From Aquicella siphonis (lineage in GTDB: Bacteria > Pseudomonadota > Gammaproteobacteria > DSM-16500), in contig NZ_LR699119.1 in the NCBI RefSeq assembly GCF_902459485.1, positions 1,054,001-1,118,000 of the forward strand: a stretch of DNA of 64,000 nucleotides, written 5' to 3'. Each line of letters starts with the position of its first letter. The first letter of the stretch is position 1. The position numbers and the translations under genes were made by a program. Under the pieces are notes generated by a model. It worked only from the letters and a program-made list of their open reading frames with translations. It had not been told where the DNA came from and did not search any database. Below are positions 52,671-62,294 of this stretch, in pieces.

Positions 52671-53813
52671 ATGTCATCCAAGTCCACAAATGAAGACACA
52701 AAAGGATTGAATCCATCAAGCCAGAGCCACTATCCGGTTCCGACAGATAATTCAAATGTTGAAAGAGCCGTTCCGCGCTCAATGATAGGAAAAGCGGTTA
52801 CCATACGCGGCGACATTGCTGCCAGGGAGGATGTCTTGATTAATGGCCGGCTTGAAGGGTCAATTGCTCTAAAATCCAATAAACTGGAAATCGGGGTTGA
52901 TGGCCACATCGAAGCCAATATGTTTGCAAAAGTCATTGTCGTCAGCGGTAAGGCATTCGGTGATGTGTACGCCAGTGACCAGGTGGTCGTCACCAAGACA
53001 GGCAGTGTGATTGGGGACATTTATACTGCTGATGTGAGCATAGAAGACGGTGCGCATATCAAAGGCAATATTGACATGCAAAAACAAGATGTTTTCAAAC
53101 AGCATGCTGTTCCGGAGATACAGGATGAAAGCCATAACAAGTCGTCGGGTTTTGGTTTCCTGTTTAAAAAGGGACGGGAACATGAACATGAACAGGCTGA
53201 ACATGATGCGGGCCAAGGCGATCATGCGCACGTCAATGTATCAGAAGAATTGATTCCTTTATCAGTAAATAACAAGTCGGATTCCGAAAACCTTTATCCT
53301 GATCAGTCAATCATCGGTGAGTCAGTCATGATCAAAGGTGAATTGATAGCGGAAGAAGACGTGGTGGTAAAAGGTCAGATAGACGGCGTGATTTATTTCA
53401 AGAACAACAGCCTGGGTTTGGGGCCTCACTCCCAGATTCATGCCAATATTTTTGTCAAGTCTATCGTTGCTCATGGAGAAGTAAAAGGCGATATTTACGC
53501 CAGCGACCAAATTATCCTGAAAAAACCTGGACATGTGAATGGCAAGCTGCATTCACCACGCGTCAGCACAGAAAAAGGTGCTGTGATCATGGGCAGTATC
53601 ATTATGGAAGCGCAAAATATTGAAGAAATCTATGCCAACTTTACTGGCTCCAGAGCAACTGATCAGCATCAATCGGGCACGGTCGAGAATAGGGAACGCA
53701 TGGAGGCTGCTGCTCATCCTGCGAGAACGGCTGAAGAACGCGCGGATTCCGGCAGCAGGGCTGCGGCTTCGACCAAGGAATCTGGCTGGCCAATTTTTTA
53801 TCCCCGGTCATGA
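52671..53813 (+). CDS. tandem bactofilin (two polymer-forming domains)
   Basis: A 380-residue protein with two bactofilin (DUF583) domains. The first (about 38-135) and second (about 213-315) both show the right-handed beta-helix rhythm: IGKAVTIRGDIAAREDVLINGRLEG and IGESVMIKGELIAEEDVVVKGQIDG, each followed by SG/HG.(A/V)(F/K)GDVYASDQ-type turns. A charged linker with LFKKGREHEHEQAEHD joins them, and a polar Ser/Ala/Glu-rich tail follows. Bactofilins polymerise into cytoskeletal or membrane-linked filaments; usual members have one domain. GGAGGG is nine bases before the ATG; an in-frame TTG at 52662 is unlikely. Confidence 0.88.
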   Translation: MSSKSTNEDTKGLNPSSQSHYPVPTDNSNVERAVPRSMIGKAVTIRGDIAAREDVLINGRLEGSIALKSNKLEIGVDGHIEANMFAKVIVVSGKAFGDVYASDQVVVTKTGSVIGDIYTADVSIEDGAHIKGNIDMQKQDVFKQHAVPEIQDESHNKSSGFGFLFKKGREHEHEQAEHDAGQGDHAHVNVSEELIPLSVNNKSDSENLYPDQSIIGESVMIKGELIAEEDVVVKGQIDGVIYFKNNSLGLGPHSQIHANIFVKSIVAHGEVKGDIYASDQIILKKPGHVNGKLHSPRVSTEKGAVIMGSIIMEAQNIEEIYANFTGSRATDQHQSGTVENRERMEAAAHPARTAEERADSGSRAAASTKESGWPIFYPRS

Positions 53814-53820
53814 TTTTTTG

Positions 53821-53893
53821 AAAGGCCATCTCGCGATGGCCTTTATCGAGAGCGTTCATTGCACTCTGTCAGTGTAATGAACATTCTCTTTTT
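53821..53893 (+). terminator. double terminator after the bactofilin gene
   Basis: The first hairpin pairs AAAGGCCATC with GATGGCCTTT (53821-53844) around TCGC. The second (53848-53888) has a long stem closing GAGAG...TTCTC and is followed by TTTTT. Confidence 0.8.
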
Positions 53894-53960
53894 ATTCCTG
53901 CAACCTGCCCCGTCTGATTTGTTTATTTGTCCGATGGGATTGCAGTAAGATTGTCTGCTG

Positions 53961-54965
53961 TCACGAAGCCATGCGCTTGCGGAAAAACCTGAACATTGCC
54001 ATCAGGACAGCTGCGACCGGAAGAGCCAGAAGGATGCCAAAAAATCCGAATAACGCGCCGCCTGCCATGATGGAAAATATGACGGCGACCGGATGCAAGC
54101 CTATGCGTCCGCCGACCAGATAAGGTGTCAGTATATAGCCTTCTATCAATTGGCCTATGATGAAAACAATAATCACGGAAATAACCGCTTCTTTGGTTCC
54201 TGTCTGTACTATGGCTGCAATGATCGCGGCAATGACGACGAACAAGGATCCCAGGTAAGGCACGATGCTTAACAGTCCGCCTATTAAACCTATCATTAAT
54301 CCCAGCTTCAAGCCAGCCAGCGACAAACCAACGCCATATATGACGCCAAGACAAAGCATGACAAGTAATTGACCGCGTATGAAAGCGCCCAGGACTTCAT
54401 CGCAATCGCGCGACAATTGAATGATAGTGGGCGCAACTTGTTTGGGGAGCAGACTCTTGATGCCGGCAATAACTTTGTTCCAGTCGCGCAGGAGATAGAA
54501 TGTCACTACTGGCGTCAGGACAATGCTGATGATTGATTGAATGGCGGCAAAACCGGATTCCACAAATGTGCTGATGACCCAGCCTGTTTTCGACAAGGTT
54601 GCGGGAATGGATGTTTTCAATGTGTTAATGTTAACGAATTGCAGCAGCCACGGCATGCCGACATTTTGGGCCCAGTCCAGCAGGTGGGGTATTTGTGCCG
54701 CTAATATTTCCAGCTGCTTGACGATTAAGGGCAAGGCCAGAGAAATCAGCAGAATCACACCAAGAAAGAGTGACAGAAAAATCAGAACAACGCTAAGCAG
54801 ATGCGGGACATGCCACGCTTCAAGACGTTTCACCAAAGGATCAACCAGATAGGCGAGCAGGGCACCAAGCAGAAATGGAGTCAAAATGGGCGCCAGCAGA
54901 TAAAGGAGTGTAATAATCACTAGACTGACAAAAATCAGGGTTGATTGATTGGCTAGGGCTTTCAT
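53961..54965 (-). CDS. AI-2E/PerM-family transporter
   Basis: A 334-residue protein of the AI-2E family (PerM/TqsA) with seven or eight helices. The C-terminal LGVIYGVGLSLAGLKLGLMIGLIGGLLSIVPYLGS and EGYILTPYLVGGRIGLHPVAVI are conserved. Family members have been proposed to export AI-2 or act as Na+/H+ antiporters; function here is not clear. AGGAG precedes the ATG. Appears monocistronic. Confidence 0.9.
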   Translation of the reverse strand: MKALANQSTLIFVSLVIITLLYLLAPILTPFLLGALLAYLVDPLVKRLEAWHVPHLLSVVLIFLSLFLGVILLISLALPLIVKQLEILAAQIPHLLDWAQNVGMPWLLQFVNINTLKTSIPATLSKTGWVISTFVESGFAAIQSIISIVLTPVVTFYLLRDWNKVIAGIKSLLPKQVAPTIIQLSRDCDEVLGAFIRGQLLVMLCLGVIYGVGLSLAGLKLGLMIGLIGGLLSIVPYLGSLFVVIAAIIAAIVQTGTKEAVISVIIVFIIGQLIEGYILTPYLVGGRIGLHPVAVIFSIMAGGALFGFFGILLALPVAAVLMAMFRFFRKRMAS

Positions 54966-55167
54966 GCTGCTCCTTGTCTGGCATGCGATTGGTCAACCAT
55001 GATTATTATGTATTTTTGTATCGTGTGACAAGCAGGCTGGCGCATGCCCGGTGTCAGGGTGGAAGCTGTCCGGAATAATTAGATTTGCTTATTGATTATA
55101 TTGATAATTTGAACGCGTCCTGGATATCGTTTATAGTTTAACCGTGTCAGTAGAGACAAATGGAATC

Positions 55168-56190
55168 ATGAGGCCCACATCATCCAGGGTATTTCGGGTT
55201 AAAGTCTTATTCGCAATCCTGTTCACCTGTCTCATGCTGACGGGAGGGTGGTACATGATAACCATGCCAGGCACTTCATATAGCGGGCCGTTTTTGCCCT
55301 TGTCTCCTTCTGAGAAAGCGATAAGCTTGAAATTAAAAAATCACGTCACTTATCTTGCCGGCACGCTGGGTGAGCGCAATAGCGTATATGTAAAAAATTA
55401 TCAAGCCGCGGCGGAGTACATAGAAGATACTTTTCGCCATTTTGGTTTAAATGTCACTGATCAGAAATATATAGCCGATGATGTGATGGTAAGAAATATC
55501 ATCGCTGAAAAACGCGGTCATTCAAAGCCGGAAGAAGTGATCATCATAGGTGCCCATTATGATACGGTTTATGGATCTCCGGGAGCGGATGACAATGCCT
55601 CAGGTGTGGCGGCAGTGATGTTGCTGGCTGAGCTGCTGAAAGATAAAACCTTGGAACGAACAATACGATTCATTGCTTTCGCCAATGAAGAACCGCCGAT
55701 TTTTTATACCTCGGATATGGGAAGCTGGCGTTATGCCCGGTTGATGCGTGAGAAAAATGAAAACATTGTCGCCATGTTTTCCATAGAAAGCATAGGCTAT
55801 TATACTGAAGAGGAAAATAGTCAATCCTATCCTCCTTTGCTGGGATTGGTTTATCCGGCCAGAGGAAATTTCATTGGGTTTGTGGGTAACCTTGCATCAC
55901 GCAAATTGGTGCAACAAGTCATTTCCATTTTCCGAAGCCAGGTATCGTTTCCATCTGAAGGCATTGCGGCGTTCAGTCTTATTCCTGGTGTCAGCTGGTC
56001 AGACCACTGGTCTTTCTGGAAGCATGGCTACCATGCTGTTATGGTGACTGATACCGTACCTTACCGAAATCCGCATTATCATCTGGGCACAGACAGGCCG
56101 GATACACTGGATTACGAGCGCATGGCTCGTGTGACCAACGGATTATCGAATGTAATGATAGAATTATCGGGAAGTGCGATAGATAAATAA
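55168..56190 (+). CDS. membrane-anchored M28-family metallopeptidase
   Basis: About 340 residues. A single N-terminal membrane helix (VLFAILFTCLMLTGGWYMI) anchors an extracytoplasmic zinc aminopeptidase domain. The metal ligands sit in IIIGAHYDTV (His), GADDNASGVAAV (bridging Asp), FANEEPP (Glu pair) and PHYHLGTDRPD (His). MFSIESIGYY and SWSDHWSFWK are typical of M28E/F peptidases. A GTG at 55144 is an alternative start; both lack strong ribosome sites. Likely a periplasmic peptidase. Confidence 0.88.
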   Translation: MRPTSSRVFRVKVLFAILFTCLMLTGGWYMITMPGTSYSGPFLPLSPSEKAISLKLKNHVTYLAGTLGERNSVYVKNYQAAAEYIEDTFRHFGLNVTDQKYIADDVMVRNIIAEKRGHSKPEEVIIIGAHYDTVYGSPGADDNASGVAAVMLLAELLKDKTLERTIRFIAFANEEPPIFYTSDMGSWRYARLMREKNENIVAMFSIESIGYYTEEENSQSYPPLLGLVYPARGNFIGFVGNLASRKLVQQVISIFRSQVSFPSEGIAAFSLIPGVSWSDHWSFWKHGYHAVMVTDTVPYRNPHYHLGTDRPDTLDYERMARVTNGLSNVMIELSGSAIDK

Positions 56191-56232
56191 AAAATATCAA
56201 TTTTTTTGTGCTGGCCCTGTTCTTGATTTGCA

Positions 56233-56311
56233 GAAACAATCACTTGATATGAAAACCTGCCGGCCGCCTTTGATCTTCCTCCCCGAAATGCTGATCAAAA
56301 ATGATTGTTTC
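56233..56311. repeat. distant 10-bp inverted repeat before the large gene
   Basis: GAAACAATCA (56233-56242) and TGATTGTTTC (56302-56311) are exact reverse complements 59 bases apart, ahead of the 1041-residue gene. Function unknown; chance is possible. Confidence 0.35.
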
Positions 56312-56418
56312 TTCATCCGTGATCGCTTAAATTGGATAAGATAAGAAAAATCCTGATAAGGCAAGACGGGCATTCGTGTCAAGGATTTAGCTCCTGAAAA
56401 CACAAACGAGGGTCAGAT

Positions 56419-59400
56419 ATGAAACAATCGCTGATACTGTTACGACAGTTTGAAACCTATGATTTGCAAAATCGCGACAGCTTATTGGAGCCATACAAGC
56501 GTAATCTGGATGAGGCAATTCAACGGTTTCTTGTGCAATTTAATCACGATTTTCATGGCGCCTGTTCGGTGGACTGCACAGATTCCACATTGCTTCAAAG
56601 CTATCTTGAAGCTGCCCTTGCAGATGAGGTTTCGCAGCAAGATGTGGCAACCCTGCAAAAACTCCATCTTCTGATTGGCAGAGTCTTGTCTCCTGACCAG
56701 ATGGAAGATCAAGACGTGATCCCGCGGTTGAGAGTTCTATATCAAGCATTGCAGCAAAAGACACTGCATGTTTTTCAGGCGCAAGGAACACTGGCTGGCC
56801 TGTTGGCTATTATTGCGTCGGCGAAAGCAGACAGCTGGGAGGAGCCAAGGGTTGTTGCCGAACTTGAAAAAATCGAAACAGGGCTGGTCGATATAAAATT
56901 ATCCGGACGCCCTGCCATGGAGGATTTGCTTGATCTTCAATCGAAAGTGTTGTCTTTATCGCAATCCGGGACCGGAGCCAATAAAAAATATATCGTTTTC
57001 CTGAACAATATTTTCAGAGGCGACTTGTCTGGCTTGCTGGAGCAGCTGGCGGCAGCCAGCCCTGATGAGATAATCTGCCATTATAAACATACCCATGCTG
57101 TACTGCCAGGATTGATCAATGTCTTGATGCTGGCAAGAAAAAACAATCTCAACAATCCGCAGCTGATTCTTCAGCTGGATGCCATCACACGGCGTGTCAG
57201 CCGCTGGCAGCGCCAAGGCCGCATGGATGACCTGGGAGAAATTGTTGAGCAGCTGGAAATAATCAGTAAAAGTGTTGGCTGCGAAAACAAGACATTTATT
57301 CGCCTGGCCAATCATATGCTGCAAGATGGGAACGTGCTCGGTGACATTAAGGTTGAAATCACGCCTGAAATACATCAATCAGGTATGGAGTTACCGCGAA
57401 AAGCGCGCAAGGTGGCGCTAGTGGATATTGATGGAACCTTGATTCTTAAGTCCGGCGGTATCAATTTGAATCTGATTGCTAAGCTGAAAGAATATGACGA
57501 TGTGATCTTGTTCACCCAGCGCAGCAAATTTTTACAGATCTCGAATATTTATTCTGTTCTTGCGATGCTGGCGCCTGAAGCCGCAGTGCCCGAGCATATT
57601 ACAACCAGTCATGTCATATTGGCTTTGCAGGCACACGGCATTAATCCTGTCGGGGTGTCTTCCTCTGTCGATCCTTTTTTTGGCGAACCCATGTGTTATT
57701 ACGATGGCGCGCAAATGGAGGCATTCGAGGCAGAGGCATTCGAAATGGGGTTGGAAGTTAAGCTGCACCCTGACCGGCAGCCCCAGGGATTGTCTTCATT
57801 GACAAGGGAAATCGAGGCTGATAACAAACATATCCAATCGCGGCTGGCAAGCCAGTCTGACGACAGCCAGCAACATGCGCCGCCTGACCAATACTATCCC
57901 AAAAACAAGGTTGTCCAGTATGCGCATTTACTTCGGGAATTGAAATCGCGATATTCCGATGCGCAGCTGGAAGTGTCGGTATTTGACGATCAAGCGGATA
58001 ATCTGGGCGAAATCCTGGATTCGAAACTTATTCCTGAATGTGACAAGCCTGTCGCATTTCTGGTGGATTCTTATTCCTGCGCGCCTTTGCTCATGCGGCT
58101 GCCAGGCATAGACCAGGAGAAGTATTCCAGGCTGCTGTTTAAAAATCTCGCGCTTTTCGTTGATTACCTGCTGGCGCTGAGATCGTTGAATACGCAATCA
58201 GTGCACCATGGATTGCTTGAGCAACAGGTGGATGAGGTGATAGAGAGACTGTTTCGCATCAAATCAGCTATGCAATTTGATGCTGCTCTACTGGATATTG
58301 CCGCCCCCCTGGAGGTTATCAGCAAGATACCTGATCTTAACCTTTTGACGCCGGATGTTACACCAGTCGATTTGCTGTCTGCGATTCGCGGAAATCCTTC
58401 TGCTACCCCTGCCAGAATGTTGATTGAATATGTCAGGCAAGAATTCCATTCAGACCATTCGGATTCTGAGTTTTCTCAAGGGATAAAAGATGCCAGAACA
58501 CTGACAGTGGGTGAATTTCATATCGCGCGCTTGCTGCGTCCGGCACAGCGCAATTTTACCAGATTTTATCAAGCATTGTTTGAATCATCCTATGATGATG
58601 ACGCTATGAATGATACCGAGCATGAGCATGTGCTGGAGACGAAATATAATCGATTTCTCGCAACGGCTGATAGTCTGGGGCGGCTTGGCCTGAAAGATGC
58701 TGCGCCATCGCTGATGCGTGCTGCGATTTCAAATTTTTTCAAAACGACAGAGATCGATATCATTGGGTATTACAAGCTCCGTGCCTTTTCCCAGGTTTTA
58801 GAATACAAATCAGATCTTTCGGCCGACAAGTCGCGTTATTACATGGGGCTGAGCTTTTATTTCGAACAAGCGGGAGGGATAATTGACCAGGCTCGCATAA
58901 ATATTTTGACCGGTATCGCGTATAAGAAAGGAATCAGAAATCCTGAAGAAGTCGATACGTTTATCGAGCAAAATGTGGACCATTTTGAGGCCTTGGCCAG
59001 GAAGGAATTGATGGCGGCACTGGTAAGCCGCTATCCTCTCGCGGAAATACCAGCCAGGATAAGAGAATTGATTCCGATCAAAGATGACAGGAATCGTTTC
59101 AATCGCGAGTTTTTTGAGTACCAGGTTACACATGCTTATGAAATTCACTATCGTCAGATGAAACTGACAATTTATGACGATTTGGATCATGCGGCAAAAC
59201 GGCTGTATGAGCAAAGACTTGCCGAATTTCCGCATGATCATTTCAATTATAAACTCGCCACAAAAAGAAACGAGGGCTTGTCACTGGTCGCCTTGTCGAA
59301 AACGCAGGGAATGGACAGAAAAACCAATCCCATTTACGATCAGTTGATCAGAGAGTCGGAAACTGAATATGAAACGGCAAAGCAGGAATTGAGAGCTCAT

Positions 59401-59544
59401 TGCCGCAAAGAGGTTTATGAACGCGCACGTGATGCAAGAATCCAGGCTGGCGATGAAGTGGCCAGGCAATTTATTATTCATATCAAATCCCTGATAAAAA
59501 TACGCGATGGAAAGCCGGAGTCAGAATTCTGGGCTGTCAGATAG
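56419..59544 (+). CDS. large cytoplasmic protein with internal HAD-like domain, effector candidate
   Basis: A 1041-residue hydrophilic protein with no signal peptide. Residues 1-320 are mostly helical with no recognised domain. Residues about 330-570 resemble a HAD phosphohydrolase: ALVDIDGTLI (motif I, near 335), ILFTQRS (motif II) and EVSVFDDQADNLGEI (motif IV, near 520), with a long insertion between them. The remainder (570-1041) is helical. Such large multidomain proteins with enzyme folds are typical of Dot/Icm effectors, but no PmrA box was found upstream. GAGGG precedes the ATG. Catalytic activity is inferred from the DxDGT motif only. Confidence 0.75.
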   Translation: MKQSLILLRQFETYDLQNRDSLLEPYKRNLDEAIQRFLVQFNHDFHGACSVDCTDSTLLQSYLEAALADEVSQQDVATLQKLHLLIGRVLSPDQMEDQDVIPRLRVLYQALQQKTLHVFQAQGTLAGLLAIIASAKADSWEEPRVVAELEKIETGLVDIKLSGRPAMEDLLDLQSKVLSLSQSGTGANKKYIVFLNNIFRGDLSGLLEQLAAASPDEIICHYKHTHAVLPGLINVLMLARKNNLNNPQLILQLDAITRRVSRWQRQGRMDDLGEIVEQLEIISKSVGCENKTFIRLANHMLQDGNVLGDIKVEITPEIHQSGMELPRKARKVALVDIDGTLILKSGGINLNLIAKLKEYDDVILFTQRSKFLQISNIYSVLAMLAPEAAVPEHITTSHVILALQAHGINPVGVSSSVDPFFGEPMCYYDGAQMEAFEAEAFEMGLEVKLHPDRQPQGLSSLTREIEADNKHIQSRLASQSDDSQQHAPPDQYYPKNKVVQYAHLLRELKSRYSDAQLEVSVFDDQADNLGEILDSKLIPECDKPVAFLVDSYSCAPLLMRLPGIDQEKYSRLLFKNLALFVDYLLALRSLNTQSVHHGLLEQQVDEVIERLFRIKSAMQFDAALLDIAAPLEVISKIPDLNLLTPDVTPVDLLSAIRGNPSATPARMLIEYVRQEFHSDHSDSEFSQGIKDARTLTVGEFHIARLLRPAQRNFTRFYQALFESSYDDDAMNDTEHEHVLETKYNRFLATADSLGRLGLKDAAPSLMRAAISNFFKTTEIDIIGYYKLRAFSQVLEYKSDLSADKSRYYMGLSFYFEQAGGIIDQARINILTGIAYKKGIRNPEEVDTFIEQNVDHFEALARKELMAALVSRYPLAEIPARIRELIPIKDDRNRFNREFFEYQVTHAYEIHYRQMKLTIYDDLDHAAKRLYEQRLAEFPHDHFNYKLATKRNEGLSLVALSKTQGMDRKTNPIYDQLIRESETEYETAKQELRAHCRKEVYERARDARIQAGDEVARQFIIHIKSLIKIRDGKPESEFWAVR

Positions 59545-59561
59545 GCGGAGAAGAAGTCAAC

Positions 59562-59825
59562 GTGCAGGGGACAATGGTCTATCTGCCTGCCAATGTCGCA
59601 AAAATTTATACGCATTGCACGAGTGCATTGCAGGACGGACAGACACTCTTGCATTTTAATGCCATAGCCGAAATTGGCCTGACGGCGAGCGAACCTCATA
59701 GTTTCGATTTTTTTGGTTTGCGAAAGCGTGATGCGGTTACCCAGCGGTTTTATGATTTATTCCGAGAAGCGTATGCCGAAAAAGAGCGGTTCATCCCCAT
59801 GCTTGGTGCCGCAAGATGTCATTAA
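59562..59825 (+). CDS. small protein following the HAD-like gene
   Basis: An 87-residue frame starting at GTG 59562 (or ATG 59574) after GGAGAAGAAG, 17 bases past the large gene's stop. It ends in FYDLFREAYAEKERFIPMLG. Not recognised. The short gap suggests coupling with the large gene, but a chance frame cannot be excluded. Confidence 0.4.
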   Translation: MQGTMVYLPANVAKIYTHCTSALQDGQTLLHFNAIAEIGLTASEPHSFDFFGLRKRDAVTQRFYDLFREAYAEKERFIPMLGAARCH

Positions 59826-60001
59826 AAATATGAATCACTGTTTCAGCGCCAGAGTGGATGCCAATTCTGCCGTTGCGGGTGAATGCGCGGCGCTGAATAA
59901 GCCGGCATGATTAAAAATCCATAATAAAATCATGCACTAGTCTTATTGTGATATAATAAGATAATGATTAGAGGAATTCCTGCGATGTTGTGAGGATGCT
60001 G

Positions 60002-60982
60002 ATGACACTGCTTGATTCCATGGCTGTGGAATTTGATATATCTAACCACAAATACCAACCTGTGGGCGTGGATTCGTTGGAGCAGATGTCGCGCGATTCC
60101 TCGAAAATTTACTGGGTGCATTGCGATCTGACCAAAGTTAATGATTTCAAGTCGATCGCGGAAAAATTGCATTTGCCTGATGATGTCATCCAGTTATGCG
60201 GCACCGAAGAAGTCATGCCTAAGCTACTGGATTCAGGCGAGTCATTGACTATACGCCTGCAGTCCCTTATTTCATGGAATGCGCATGGGAAGCATCAGGC
60301 TCAACTGGGCAATCTGGTCATTCACCTGACTTCGCGTTATTGCCTGACGCTAACAGACAAGCCTATTCCTGCGATGGCTGAATTCACCCATAGTTACCCC
60401 AAGGCATTGAAATATGCAAAAACACCGTGTTTCATACTGTTTCTGATTCTGGATAATGTGATTAACGATTATTCGGAAGTGCTTTTTGATTTTGAATTAT
60501 TTGTAGAAAAGCTGGATACAAAGCTGCGTGAATCAGAGCATAATCCTTACAATGATGTCATGTACATGAAAAAGCAGGTAATGAAAATCAAACGGTATTC
60601 CACCGCGCTCAGGGACATATTAATGCGGATTTCAGGGCGGAAAATTCCGGTCGTGTCCGAGCAATGCCGCGTATCACTCATGAATTTGTTTGACCACAGT
60701 CAAATGATTGTCGGAGAAGCGGATGCCATTCGCGATATTCTTAATGGCACGCTGGATCAAATTGATAACGCCTTGATGCAGCAAATGAATGAATCCATGA
60801 AGGTGTTGACGGCATTTGCCGCCATTTTTCTGCCCATGACGCTTATCGCGGGAATATATGGAATGAATTTTCACTGGATGCCGGAACTGCAATGGAGATA
60901 TGGCTATTTCTGGGCGTTGTTTCTGATGTTTTTATGCTGTTTCTTCCTGATCTTTCTCTTCAGAAAAAAGAAGTGGCTTTGA
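60002..60982 (+). CDS. CorA/ZntB-family cation transporter
   Basis: A 326-residue protein with a large cytoplasmic N-terminal domain and two C-terminal helices. The diagnostic GMN motif is in YGMNFHWMPEL after the pore helix (TAFAAIFLPMTLIAGI), and RKKKWL follows the last helix. The N-terminal YWVHCDLTKVNDFKSI and the middle LFDHSQMIVGEADAI helix are typical of ZntB/CorA. Cargo (Mg2+, Zn2+ or other) is uncertain. The start at 60002 has GAGG six bases upstream; GTG at 59990 is an alternative. A TCTTATT...AATAAGA inverted repeat spans 59941-59961 over a TATAAT. Confidence 0.88.
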   Translation: MTLLDSMAVEFDISNHKYQPVGVDSLEQMSRDSSKIYWVHCDLTKVNDFKSIAEKLHLPDDVIQLCGTEEVMPKLLDSGESLTIRLQSLISWNAHGKHQAQLGNLVIHLTSRYCLTLTDKPIPAMAEFTHSYPKALKYAKTPCFILFLILDNVINDYSEVLFDFELFVEKLDTKLRESEHNPYNDVMYMKKQVMKIKRYSTALRDILMRISGRKIPVVSEQCRVSLMNLFDHSQMIVGEADAIRDILNGTLDQIDNALMQQMNESMKVLTAFAAIFLPMTLIAGIYGMNFHWMPELQWRYGYFWALFLMFLCCFFLIFLFRKKKWL

Positions 60983-61171
60983 CCGTGCGTGCTTGTCTTG
61001 CGGCTGCGGTCATCAATGCTCCATCCGCAATCTGTTTTTCATCCATGTTTTCAATTCGGACTATCAATCCGTCGGTATCCGGTTCTGCTATTCCGGAAAC
61101 CGGGCGTCCGGTGCGGGCTGGACGCCTGATTGTGATAAGGCAGCTGTTTCAGTATGCCTTCACACGCCTGT

Positions 61172-61735
61172 CTAATAGGGTCTGACGATTACCTTGGTGC
61201 CGACATTGACAAAGTTGAATCGCAGCCATTCGGCGTCAGATACATGCAAGCGCACGCAGCCGTGGCTTATATTGCCTTCCACCACTTCACCTTCATGTAC
61301 CCCGTGCAAAGCCTGGCCGCCATGAAAGAACATGCAGTAAGGCATGGGTGCGCCGCCTTTGGGAATGGGAAAGATCTTGGACTTGCAATCAGCAGAACCT
61401 AGGGAATTCACGCGAAAATGGCCGGCGGAGGTCTTGCAGGGTCGGCCTATGTCAGGACACCAGCTTGATCCTGCTGTGGCGAGTCCCGAGCGGACTAGGC
61501 TCCCGTCTTTGTCATAAGCGCCCCAGGCGTGCACGCGTGGATCGACTACCACCACCTTTTCCCGGGTTTCAATTTGAGCGGGTAATCGCGATGAATAATC
61601 TGCTGGTGCATTATATGAATACATGGAGCCGCCGTCTGATGACATGTCGGATGACATGGACGAGCAGGCGCTTAGGGTGAGAGCTGCGACGGTAAGCAAT
61701 GCCAATTGCGGAAAACCGGATCCAGCATTTCGCAT
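61172..61735 (-). CDS. L,D-transpeptidase (YkuD) lipoprotein
   Basis: A 187-residue exported protein. A lipobox LSAC follows a hydrophobic signal (LALLTVAALTLSAC), and a Ser/Met-rich linker leads to the YkuD catalytic domain with ISHGCVRL (catalytic Cys) and HGVHEG. It makes or remodels 3-3 peptidoglycan cross-links or anchors proteins. AGGAG is eight bases before ATG 61735; GTG 61744 would lie too close. Two further cysteines (SWCPDIGRPC, SADCKS) may form disulfides. Confidence 0.88.
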   Translation of the reverse strand: MRNAGSGFPQLALLTVAALTLSACSSMSSDMSSDGGSMYSYNAPADYSSRLPAQIETREKVVVVDPRVHAWGAYDKDGSLVRSGLATAGSSWCPDIGRPCKTSAGHFRVNSLGSADCKSKIFPIPKGGAPMPYCMFFHGGQALHGVHEGEVVEGNISHGCVRLHVSDAEWLRFNFVNVGTKVIVRPY

Positions 61736-62147
61736 ATCAAGCACTCCTTTTTCTTTTTATACACTCTCATTGTAGCTCAAAATCAGAAGTGTGGTTTATT
61801 AGGAGTAATTAAATTGATATTGCATATGGTTTATCTGGGCAATTAGGATTGAATTGAAAGATATCTATTCAGATAAGCGCAGCGTGAGAAGACCTGTAGG
61901 GTTAATCATGGGTGCGGCAATCATTGCGGCACGTCGCATAATAAGGTTTTATCATATTCCTGCCTGAAAATATCTTCTATTGATTATGCAATTAGGTTGA
62001 TAATTTAATGTAATTAATTAAAATTAATCCGCATAAAGCTTGGATAATAGGCTATTTTAGCCTGTTGTCATTCTTGACATCTGTCATCACGGCGCTCATT
62101 CCTATGCCTGCCGCCCATTCTTCCGGCAAGAGGATTATCTGATTTGC
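61736..62147. other. intergenic region without recognisable genes
   Basis: About 410 AT-rich bases between the L,D-transpeptidase and the F-box gene's promoter. No ORF, RNA or repeat was convincing. The promoter of the divergent transpeptidase gene probably lies here (TATAAA near 61760 on the minus strand). Confidence 0.4.
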
Positions 62148-62180
62148 TTTAAGATTACCTTAATTTATTACAAGTACACT
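62148..62180 (+). promoter_or_regulatory. PmrA-box-like promoter of the F-box gene
   Basis: TTTAA (62149-62152 with the preceding T at 62148), six bases, CTTAA (62159-62163), 11 bases, then TACACT (62175-62180). It matches 9 of 10 box positions and has the same gap as the other two sites in the window. A GGTTAT-TG-ATAACC palindrome lies further downstream at 62255-62268. Confidence 0.5.
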
Positions 62181-62294
62181 ACGCCGCACAAAAAATAATC
62201 ACAATATCGTTTGCGCGGTAACTTATATCTAATTATATAACCTGCCCCATGGGTGGTTATTGATAACCTTTACAATTAACACACGAGGTCCTCC

